DNA from: Ornithodoros turicata
Taxonomy: Eukaryota; Arthropoda; Arachnida; Ixodida; Argasidae
Assembly: GCF_037126465.1 (NCBI RefSeq)
Contig: NC_088201.1
Location: 21,188,550 to 21,252,549 of the forward strand
DNA: 64,000 nt
Reading direction: 5' to 3'
Position numbers and translations under genes: made by a program. Below, in pieces: positions 1 to 8,454 of the stretch (within the stretch, counting starts at the first letter, position 1; each line of letters opens with the position of its first letter). Below the pieces are notes generated by a model that was not told the DNA's origin, ran no database searches, and saw only the letters and a list, made by a program, of their open reading frames with translations.

Positions 1-524
1 TGGTAGTTAGTATAGGAGAACTTGTGATGCTAAAAGTCTGTACCTGCGCTACAAACGCGCCGCAGAGACCCTATCTATTGCAGCACCTGTTTTTTTGACT
101 GGGTGTGCTTCGGGCAATAATAAAAGAAAAACGGCCAACAGGAACTTGCGTTAGTATGGTGCCTTATACTCCATAAGCATGCTGGAGGCAGATCAGTCAT
201 CATATAGCGGAAAGACAGTGCTGTAATACCAAGATATTTCCTTGTCGCCAATATTGATGCGGCGTCTTGCAGCATACGCAGGAGACAAGTCGCTGACCGC
301 GTGCCATATTGCAATTTAACTTTATAATACCAGCATGCTCGCACAATCTCTCTCCTTGCGTTAACTTTATTCTCTTTTGTTGGCGTGCAGTGATAGTGAT
401 GCTTGTTGCGACACACACGACGCTCTTGAAACAGAGGGGGGGGGGGGATTTCGATATTGGCTCGCAGTTGTTGGCTAAACGCTAGTGGGCATCGTCACGG
501 CTATGTAGCCAAGAAGGGATGGGA
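1..524. other. Unrecognised sequence
   Basis: No gene, RNA or element is recognised. The only structure seen is a run of 12 G at 436-447. Short open frames here have no recognisable motif. Confidence 0.4.
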
Positions 525-605
525 AAGGAACAGAACTTTACACGCTCCTAGCCAACCACCATCCCGAATGACATCGTTCTTTCTCCTGATTTGTTGAAAG
601 TGCCC
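525..605. mobile_element. MITE fragment (AGCCAACCA family)
   Basis: One arm of a foldback family that recurs across the window. It shows CTCCTAGCCAACCACCAT, then CCCGAATGACATCGTTCT, then a TGATTTGTTGAAA end. The opposite arm is missing, so this is a solo or truncated copy. More complete copies lie at 3650-3892, 3989-4254 and 19221-19445. Confidence 0.5.
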
Positions 606-653
606 AGGCAGCACACTTACGTGGTCCATTATTGTGGGGCATGGGAATATTAC

Positions 654-1310
654 TCCAGGATTGCCAACAACCGGTCAATATTGACTAGTCATTGGAAATA
701 TGGTCGCCATATAGCCAGCAAACAGGCAATATTGGCTGAAGGCGGGCAATGTGGTCTATACATATAGCCGAGGGCCAAAGAATATGGGATCGAAGTGGGC
801 AATACGGCCTGAATACAGCCTGCGACCAAACAGTATTGGCTGAAAGTGGGCAGTGGTCTACCTATAGCCGTCGGCCAAAGAATATTGCCTGAAAACTGGC
901 AATATAGTTTGCATATAGCCGTCTGCCAAACAATATGCCATGAAAGTGGGAAATATGGTCTACATTATGCCGGAGACCAATCAATATTGGATGAAAATGG
1001 GCAATATATGGTGTACATGTAGCCGTCTGCAAAATAATATTGGATGAAAACTGGCAATATAGTTTGCATATAGCCGTCTGCCAAACAATATGCCATGAAA
1101 GTGGGAAATATGGTCTACATGCATGTTGCCGGAGACCAATCAATATTGGATGAAAATGGGCAATATATGGTGTACATGTAGCCGTCGGCAAAATAATATT
1201 GGATGAAAACGGGCAATATATTGCCAGTTTTATGGTCTACCCATGGCCTACCGTATATGGTCTACATATAGACGCCGGCCAAACACTATTCCATGAAAGT
1301 CGGTCCATGG
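654..1310. repeat. Degenerate ~57-bp minisatellite, GGCAATAT/TAGCCGTC type
   Basis: A unit of about 57 bp repeats roughly eleven times. Each unit carries a CAATATTGG-like core, GAAAATGGGCAATAT, a GGTCTACAT segment and ATAGCCGTCGGCC. A three-unit higher-order block is almost duplicated: about 888-1030 resembles about 1037-1195. The same family recurs in opposite orientation at 47060-47560. Open frames across it merely reflect the repeat. Confidence 0.75.
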
Positions 1311-1385
1311 GGTCCCAGGGTGGGCATATTTTGGATTGGGATACCACTATGGCCCGATTTTGCAATGCCAACTGGTTCAAGAGTG

Positions 1386-1393
1386 GTTGAGTA
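1386..1393. repeat. Left 8-bp target-site duplication
   Basis: GTTGAGTA directly abuts the left end of the 1394-2176 element and is matched exactly at 2177-2184. Confidence 0.85.
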
Positions 1394-1677
1394 CAGGGAA
1401 AGGTAACGGAATCTTTTTCGTTTCCGATACCACCTCCGTTACTGGACCTTATTTGTTTCTGTTTCAGTTTCGGTTACCACCATTGTTGCTTTCGTTTCCG
1501 TTACGTTTCCGTTTCGGTTTTCGGTACCGCCCCCACCTCCCGCTTTTTGTTTTCCTTCTTTCTTTTCTTTCCTTTAAAAAGAAAGACCATTGAGACCGTG
1601 ACAAAACTTAATCCCTCTACGTTCTGAAGTCTATTTTGAGTACTCCAGGGGATACATGCATACAAGAGACAACGTTT

Positions 1678-1720
<43 letters not shown>

Positions 1721-2176
1721 AATGGGATGATGATGTGGTGATGTGGTTATTCAAAATACACATATAGGTACGTGATTTCTGTGAACAGGTAATATGAACA
1801 TGGTTTCCAGGAATGTTACTCACGCTTGCAACTTCCGGTCATAAGCGTAGAAGAACTATGCTGCTTCTATTTACTGTATATTACTTACTTATATATGCTC
1901 CAGTTTGATAGTTCATTTTAGTTTTAGTTCTTCAGTTAATTTTAGTTTGCTTCATTGAGGTTTATTTCATAAATTTATCTACATGATATGGTGAAGAATT
2001 GCAATAATTCGTGTCCTGCGGTACCCGAATTGTTACCGTAAATTATTGTCGTTTCCGTTTCTGTTTCAGGTATTCTAACAGTGCGATATCAGTTTCCGTT
2101 TCTGTTACCGTTACCTGCTATATTTCCGGTATAATACCGTTTCCGTTTCTGTTACCGTTTCTATTACCTTTCCCTG
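1394..2176. mobile_element. Non-autonomous hAT-like element with GTTTCCGTTACC word repeats
   Basis: A 783-bp element bounded by a perfect 8-bp duplication GTTGAGTA. Its termini are CAGGGAAAGGTAAcGGAA on the left and the reverse complement of CAGGGAAAGGTAAtaGAAAC on the right. An 8-bp duplication with a CAGGG-type terminus is the signature of the hAT superfamily. Both ends (1400-1530 and 2040-2170) are packed with degenerate GTTTCCGTTACC words that could act as subterminal transposase-binding sites. The middle holds a CA microsatellite and no transposase frame, so it must move in trans, if at all. Element and duplications are seen directly; the superfamily is inferred from the duplication length. 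Confidence 0.85.
1681..1718. repeat. (CA)n microsatellite
   Basis: An uninterrupted CA dinucleotide run of about 19 units inside the hAT-like element. Confidence 0.95.
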
Positions 2177-2184
2177 GTTGAGTA
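2177..2184. repeat. Right 8-bp target-site duplication
   Basis: GTTGAGTA, an exact copy of 1386-1393, abuts the element's right end. Confidence 0.85.
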
Positions 2185-2663
2185 TCGGCATGCCTGCTAT
2201 CGGCTCAGATATGGCCACTGTATTTCCCATATACTGTACCAATTAGGCCAGTACTGGCATACAATCTATCCAATATTTGTCCAGCGTGGGACCCGTATTA
2301 GTTCACCTTTTGTGCAGCAGGATGCCAATACTGGTCCCAGACTGGTCAAATGTTGGCAACGTTGGCACAGTTTTACAAATGAAATCCTGCCCTATAGAAA
2401 GGCCAAATATTGACATCCTCTCATTCAGCCCCCATATTGCCACTGCAGTTCCTACGAAGATATGGAAAACATTTCTGGCGGGTACCCCGGTATGTAACAG
2501 GTTGTCACAATGCAGGTGACATATCGGTCAAGACACCAGAAGTATTCGCGCCAACAGTTTTTGACGATTTGTATTTTGCGAGGGTTAAAACTCAACGCGT
2601 TACGGGTGCGCTTCTCTCCCTCGTCCTATACCCTCCCTCGCAGTGGGCTTGCTTTTATGTTCT
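2185..2663. repeat. Degenerate GGCCAATATTGG-word sequence
   Basis: Diverged words of the same style as 654-1310 continue here, for example GATATGGCCACTG, CCAATATTTGTCC, GGCCAAATATTGACATC and CCCATATTGCCACTG. This suggests the hAT-like element landed inside one larger old repeat field. No gene is recognised. Confidence 0.4.
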
Positions 2664-2934
2664 GAATATAAGGTTTACGTCGCGAGACAACTGAGATCAT
2701 GAGCGACGCCACAGCGGTCGGTCTGTGGATTGCTTTTGCCCACCTGAGGGTTCTTTAACGTGCGATGAAAGCTCATCACACGGCACCCGCGTATTTAACG
2801 TCCCTCGCGGAAGACGGCTTGTCTAAGCAACTTGTACCCTGCCACCAAGTTGCTGGCGTCCACGGCCGGGTTCGAACCCACGATCTCTGGATCAGAATGC
2901 GAACACGCTACCGACTGAGCCACCGAGGCCCTTT
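2664..2934 (-). mobile_element. tRNA-derived SINE, family B
   Basis: Read on the minus strand, a tRNA-like head begins near 2934. It has an A box (TGGCTCAGTCGG) and a B box (GGTTCGAACCC). A body with GCCAGCAACTTGGTGG, CAGGTGGGCAAAAG and TTGTCTCGCGACGTAAA follows. A second full copy lies on the plus strand at 36327-36605. No clear target duplication was found for this copy. Confidence 0.8.
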
Positions 2935-2939
2935 TATTT

Positions 2940-3540
2940 TCTGTATCTGTTCTAATGCGGTGTCGAACAAGAACCACTGAAACCTGGTGAGTATAGTTTG
3001 AAGCGGAGCAACAACAAAAAGCCTGTGGTGTGATACCAAGTGTGGGTTCCCCGGCGCCTTGTGCCAAGAGTTTTGGCCTTTTTTTATCAAGCTTTTCTCC
3101 GTCTTCGTTTCCATTTCTGTACGATTTTTTTTTTCGCACAAAATTTTCGGGTCAGAAGTTGTAATTCACTTCATAGGACTGCCAGTAACGCAGGGAACAC
3201 TATAAAAAGGTAAAAAGATAGGGAATGTGGTAACTGCACTAGCAAACCGGTACTTGGACGTGGTCATGCCAATACACTACGACAGTAAGTCTCTGCGCAT
3301 GAGGGAAAGAAAGGGTTGGAGGAAGCACATGACAAAGCGTCTGTCCACTCAGAAAGCAGCAATAAGGGGGTATTCGCAAACGGGCCGCAACACTATAATG
3401 TATAATGGTGAAAAAGATGAAGCAACGTGGACCTCACGTGCAGTTGTTGTGGTACCTTTTTTGAGGGCAATCCAATGAGACCGTTCTACGTGCACCAGGG
3501 GAAAGGGAAAAGCTGAGGGACTGCGCGAAAGGCTGGCCTA
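2940..3540. other. Unrecognised sequence
   Basis: No repeat relationship, splice-bounded coding segment or RNA gene could be supported in this stretch. Confidence 0.35.
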
Positions 3541-3649
3541 CTTTCATAGCGTATATTGTACCTGGATTGGGCCTAGATTGACTTCCCATTTACCCAATAT
3601 ATGGGACCATATGCGAGACCAATATTGAGCTGCTGCCTGGGCAATATGC
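3541..3649. repeat. Degenerate CCAATATTG-word sequence
   Basis: Words such as TACCCAATATATGGG, GAGACCAATATTGAG and GGGCAATATG resume the repeat style of 654-2663. The style returns again at 3935-3988, between two MITE insertions, which suggests one old field split by later insertions. Confidence 0.4.
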
Positions 3650-3892
3650 ACTCTTAAAATCAACTTCACCACATAGCACGCTCCTAGTCAACCATCATCC
3701 CGAGTGACATCGTTCTTTCCCTCGATTTGCTGAACACGGGGTGCGTACGCCATTTTTTGTGGCATTATGCAGTTCATAATTGCCACATTGGCGTACGCCC
3801 CCCGTTTTCATCAAGTCAAGGCAGAGAACGTTGTCATTCGGGATGATGCTTGGCTAGCAGCGTGCCATGTGGTGAAGCAATGTTTTTAGAGC
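3650..3892. mobile_element. Foldback MITE (AGCCAACCA family)
   Basis: Long terminal inverted repeats: CACTCTTAAAATCAACTTC at the left, and the complement of GCTCTAAAAACATTGCTTCACC at the right. The arms share CTAGNCAACCATCAT, CCCGAGTGACATCGTTCT and GGCGTACGCC. The inner arms pair around TTGTGGCATTATGCAG. No coding capacity. Confidence 0.75.
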
Positions 3893-3988
3893 GGCGAGTC
3901 CTTTCACCATCACCACCACCACCAATGTTTTTAGAGCGTGGGACCTACATTGGCAATACTGGAGCTGGATATTGGCGTACCAATATTA

Positions 3989-4254
3989 CACTCTTCAAAA
4001 TGAACTTCACCGCATAGCATGCTCCTAGCCAACCATCATTTCGAATGATATCGTTGTCTGCCCTGATTTGTTGAAAACGGGAGGAGAGCGCCTTTTTTGT
4101 GACACTTAGTATGCTGTTCATAATTGTCAAAAACGAGGCGTACGCCTCCCGTTTTCGACAAATTCAACAAATTTCAACAACAGATAACGTTATCATTCAA
4201 GATGATGATTGGCTAAGAGCATGCTATATGCGGTGAAGTTCATTTCTAAGAGTG
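3989..4254. mobile_element. Foldback MITE with TA flanks
   Basis: Termini CACTCTTcaaaATGAACTTC and its inverted match AAGAGTG are flanked by TA on both sides, which fits a TA target duplication of Tc1/mariner type. Inverted arms carry CTCCTAGCCAACCATCAT and GGCGTACGCCTCCCGTTTTC. It lies only about 100 bp from the previous copy, in the same repeat field. Confidence 0.75.
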
Positions 4255-4382
4255 TAGGCCTCCCTTGGGCCGGGTTGCAATTGTAAAATTGCGCCAACAT
4301 TAGGAATCCGAGATAGCCAATCTTTGTCCAGCTTGGAACCCACATATGGGTGCTGCATGGGCGGGATGGATCGGCCTTTATG

Positions 4383-4510
4383 AGACATTTTGCATAATGT
4401 GTCCAAAACAGGCGTACACCTCGTATTTTCAACAAGTCAGGAGGCAGAACGATATCGTTCCAAACGACGGTTAGCGCCGGGCCATGCTATGTGGTCAAGT
4501 TGTCATCTTG
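4383..4510. mobile_element. MITE right-half fragment
   Basis: It shows the right-arm order of the family: CATAATGTGTCCAAAACAGG, GGCGTACACC, TTTTCAACAAGTCAGGAGG, then ATGCTATGTGGTCAAGTT. The left arm is not recognisable. Confidence 0.55.
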
Positions 4511-4677
4511 TGGTTTGCGCACAACAGCATTTTCATTTTTTTAACGAACACTAATGATTATTTTTCGCGCACGACGGTGAAGGAACTCGAGAAAATCCGT
4601 TATCCCGAAACACACACACCTTGCCATCTCATCCTCGCAATTTGACAGCATAATACGCTTGGAGATTCATTCAGCAT

Positions 4678-4990
4678 ACACGGTGTCCCAAAAAACGTGT
4701 CATTGAATTATAATAAAAAAAACTACACCACCTAGAGTCATGCAGTCAATGGCATTTGTTCTTACTGGGTTTTTGCCACCTCCTCATGTGAATGTCGTGT
4801 AACTTAAGTTTAATTATGTAAATTTTTGCGAGCTTCAGTCGGAAATTTGCCTAGTAAATGTCACTTTTTTACCCCACCAATGTGAAGAGCGTGTCTAATT
4901 TACTCAAATTAATGATAATTGACAGGGATATTCAGGAGCTATCCCATCGGAAAAAATAGCCGTTTTTTTTGTTTTTTTTTTCTAGTTTAG
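4678..4990. mobile_element. Truncated GGTGTCCCA-terminus element
   Basis: CGGTGTCCCAAAAAACGTGT, followed by CATTGAATTATAATAAAAAA and ACTACACCACCTA, closely matches the sequence starting at 37668. The CAGGGTGTCCCA terminus is typical of mariner-like elements in arthropods. The right end was not found and the 4990 boundary is approximate. Confidence 0.45.
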
Positions 4991-5384
4991 ACCGTGGGGA
5001 CGCTTGACCCTTTGATGGCATCGATACGAACGCAATCCGTTTCTTTGTCCCTGTGACTTTCGTTGCGACGTCGTCCCTGTGACGTCGTGCGACCGTTGAG
5101 GATCATAGAACCGGTCTAGTGGTCTTATCGGACATAATCGGGAACCTCCTCGACAGAAAGAACTATCGGTGAACGCATCAGAAGTGTCAGCCGTCGCAAA
5201 TGCTGACATCGCGGGCGGTTTGTCATCACGTCCTCAGTCAGCGATGCGCGCTATCATGCAAACGGCCGTCACATTTTATAGCGATGCCCCCAGTGAACGT
5301 AAGCGGTCGGGAGAATCTTTTAGTCTCAACAGGCCACATAAGAAATCACACAGTGGGACGTTTCGCTGCCGTCAACGATACAGC
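4991..5384. other. Unrecognised sequence
   Basis: No supported feature. Overlapping frames on both strands of similar length suggest chance open reading rather than coding. Confidence 0.3.
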
Positions 5385-5500
5385 TACGCAATCGCCTTTG
5401 CGTACAGAAGAGATAACTTTGCGCAGGGTGCAGAACCACCACGCTATCCCTTACGTACGCAAAGGTTATAGCGTACGATGCACTAAAACTCTCTATTGTG
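5385..5500. mobile_element. Small inverted-repeat element, degenerate copy
   Basis: Arms CTACGCAATCGCCTTTGCGT and the inverted ACGCAAAGGTTATAGCGTAC surround a CAGAACCACC loop. A better-preserved copy of the same element occupies the centre of the palindrome at 12331-12463. Confidence 0.55.
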
Positions 5501-6577
5501 TAGAGGCAGTGGTTTTCCCAGAATTTCGTTCCTGAGGGGGAGGGGGGTCCGCAAGGGGGTGTATTTACATGTTTAATGCGCAATCTCACAAACTTTTTAG
5601 GGGAGTTTCCTCCAGATTTTCTCTTTTTTCTTTTTTTGGGGCGGGGGGGTCTGGATAAATCACTGTTCCAGCGTTCAAAATCCCAGACTCCAAACTCCAC
5701 AATACCAAAATCCCAAATTGCAATATTCAAGCTTACCTATATCTGCGAGGTTTGAGAATGACCGTGTTTCAAAATAGGATATCAACGTGTTTGATGTCCG
5801 TCGAAGTTGGTTTAGCGAATGATGTACATTTTAGCGACGGTTAGGCTTAGCAGGGTGGTGGCGCTGCAGAAGCAACACAAATCGAAGCGACGTCCGTTAG
5901 TTTATGGTTAGGTGAGACCTATACGTAGTGACTGCATAGTAGACCTATAGGTTAGCCTAAGTTTGTTGACTACAGGTCCCCACGCGTGTTCTATAGGCGG
6001 TGCCGGCATTAGACGTGCCTATTTGGGATTTCGAACGTTTGGAATTTTGGACCCCTGGATTCTTAATTGTGCGAGAGTTCGGGATAGCCCCGTCCAGAGT
6101 ACCAGGAACGACGTTCCTGAAAACAGACAAAGCGATGGAAGTTTTGGTGCAACTATATATACTGATTCGGTTTTGAAACCATGCACCTGTTCGTGGTAAT
6201 AAGGGCCACAGCAGCCATTTACTTCGTTCTCAAAATTAATGTCGAACGCAGCGACGAAAGGACCGTAAAAAGAACATCTCATACAATCTGGGACCCGATT
6301 CAGACCCGAGCAAAATTCTCGAACTGCTGGACCCGAGCTCGGCCAGTGCCAGGAGTCAAAACAACGTGCGTTTTGCCTATACCTATCCTTTTCTTCGCGT
6401 GCAGTGTCCGAATCCAGGGTAGGCGGCGTTCTTCCACTGTGCCCGTCCAGGGGCCCGATCTTCAACTTGTCGTTATCTCATAAGGCGCATTAAATGCATC
6501 ACTTCGGCCCGTGGTGCTGATGAAAGGGCTCGCCGTTGTCGGCCTCACAGAGGTGGGCAACGTCACGACTGACGCCC
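5501..6577. other. Mostly unrecognised, with AAATCCCAAA-like words
   Basis: Words such as AAAATCCCAGACTCC and AAAATCCCAAATTG near 5675-5720 are mirrored by TTTGGGATTTCGAACG and TTGGAATTTTGGACC near 6025-6055. That looks like a small word-repeat element with inverted ends. The open frames here encode the words and carry no known motif. Confidence 0.3.
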
Positions 6578-6755
6578 TGGAGGAATGTGCGTCCTGGGCC
6601 GACTTCTAACTTCTAAGGGAACTGTGCCGACATATGTCTGAAAGCGTCTGAGGAAAACCCAGCACAGCCGGCGCTGGGATTCGAACCCGGGTACCTCCCA
6701 GTCTCGATGTGACATGGCCAGCACGCTAACCACTGCGCCACGGGCTCGTGATTCG
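6578..6755 (-). mobile_element. tRNA-derived SINE, family A (5' part)
   Basis: On the minus strand the tRNA-like head GTGGCGCAGTGGTTAG, with B box GGTTCGAATCC, leads into GCCGGCTGTGCTG and ATGTCGGCACAGTTCCC. The body stops near GGACGCACATTCC, short of the family tail. Fuller copies are at 24321-24609, 38182-38469 and 59508-59800. Confidence 0.75.
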
Positions 6756-7018
6756 CCACGAGCTCTTGCGCGAGCCTACCAGAGCGGCTTTCGAGAGCGC
6801 GAACTTTAAATATAACGATAACTATCGCTGTGTGAAAATTCAAGATCGGGACGCAGAAGAGCGGAATGATCCTTCATCGAGGAGCGTTGCTTTCCTGAGT
6901 CTATAACCTCGTTTTTATTTTGTCCCATATTTTGGCTCCGAGCAAAATATTATTCACACAATAATAAACAATCCCATATTCGGCTTCATCGCAGTCCTAA
7001 TTGCAGGAAAATTCCCTA
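6756..7018. other. Unrecognised sequence
   Basis: AT-rich stretch without a supportable feature. Confidence 0.3.
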
Positions 7019-7206
7019 TTCACTAGTCAACCATCATCCCGAATGGCATCCTTCTCTTCCCTAGTTTCTTGCAAACGGGAGGCTTACGCCTTCTTGTGAC
7101 GCTTATGCAGTTACGTTTAATTGTCACAGAAAGGCGTACACCACGCACTTTCAGGAGTGATAACGGCCGTCGTGTTATGTGGTCACTGGTCACGTTCTGT
7201 TTTACT
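7019..7206. mobile_element. Foldback MITE (AGCCAACCA family)
   Basis: AGTCAACCATCATCCCGAAT at the left, inner arms AACGGGAGGCTTACGCCTTC and GAAAGGCGTACACCACGCAC, and CGTGTTATGTGGTCA at the right. The outermost TIRs are missing or diverged. Confidence 0.6.
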
Positions 7207-7209
7207 GCG

Positions 7210-7953
7210 TTTTCCTCTTTAACTCGAAGAGGCTCGTGTAAAATATTTATGAAACAGAAGAGTACGTCGTCCACAGTTAGCGAACGGCTTGAGGTATCTT
7301 GTTCCGCAGCCTATTTATTTTGACCTCCCCCCCTCCCCCTTAAAAAAAAGGGAGCGGGCTCAGTCGTGCGCCTACAGTAGTCGTGCCCGCGCCTAGTGTT
7401 TTACATGAGAACGCCACGATCCGGTTCCTTTGCTTCTTTGCGGGATTTTAGTGAGAGAAATATTTATTCATTTATTCAAGAGGTAAGGGCTCGCTGTGCG
7501 CGCCGGAAGTTGATTTGCCTCCGCCGCTAATCTTCTAACGTATCTCTCTCGATCGCTCGGTGCTGGACTGTGGGTCTTTTTTGGGGTTCCTCTCGAGCCG
7601 CCCTTTCTTCTGATTGCCGTTTTCTTCGATTCTGATGATATGTTAGTTTCATATATGCCGACATTCTGGCAAAATTTTGATATTTCAACTTTGCAAATTT
7701 ATAAATTTTGGTTATTGTTGTTGAAGCCGATATCGCTAGGGTTCAGGTAGAACCTCTTAAGAGCTTTCCAACGACACCTCGATCGGCGTCCTAGCTTCAC
7801 GCGTTCGCGAGATACACTGCCCACAAGGAACGCGTACCCAGATATTACTGTCTCTGCAGCACGCGCCCGCCACACCAGAGATTGTGTCAGCCGCCGCCAC
7901 AATGACCATGTTAGCTAGAATCTTACAGCTGTGACACGTTTATTACTCACTGC
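7210..7953. other. Unrecognised sequence
   Basis: No gene or element recognised. Contains a short C-rich tract near 7324-7340. Confidence 0.3.
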
Positions 7954-8321
7954 CACACTTGTACGTAACAGGTAACGGGTTTGTCCCATCCTACAGTAGG
8001 CAATACAACAGGTAACGGGTAATTGCGTTACTAGTAATCAATTACTTTTTGAGTAATTTGTAACGCAATCGATTACTTTTGGGGCCCAGTAATTTTTTCA
8101 GTAATTCAATTACAATTTTCAGTAATCAATTACCAAGTAATCGATTACTTGGAAACTAAAGATTCCACATTGTTCGGGACGACGCACACACACATATATG
8201 GGATGATTCACCGCCGCGAGAAGACAACCCTCTGCCCTCTGCAAGTTCGGTGCAAGGCAGCTGTCTTATCTCTAGGACTTATCCCGCAACAATTACTTAC
8301 CCGAGGACCCCGAGGTCAATT

Positions 8322-8341
8322 GCCACACACACACACACACA
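8322..8341. repeat. (AC)n microsatellite
   Basis: Uninterrupted AC run, possibly the ragged 3' tail junction of the neighbouring minus-strand LINE. Confidence 0.9.
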
Positions 8342-8454
8342 AATAGAGATACGATGATGAGATGGGGCTGATGCCGGCCAGCAGGCTGGGCGCTGCCCCA
8401 GTGCCACTTGTACGTGATGAGAGATGATGATGATTATGATAAGGGGTCCGGTAA
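8342..8454 (-). mobile_element. LINE 3' untranslated region
   Basis: Sequence between the LINE stop codon and the AC run. It contains TCATCATCATCTCTCATCA on the minus strand, consistent with a short simple-repeat-rich LINE 3' UTR. The boundary is approximate. Confidence 0.45.

Noticed and set aside
6019..6465. 148-codon minus-strand open frame as a gene
   Set aside because: It overlaps word-like repeats, has a mirrored plus-strand frame and no domain motif.
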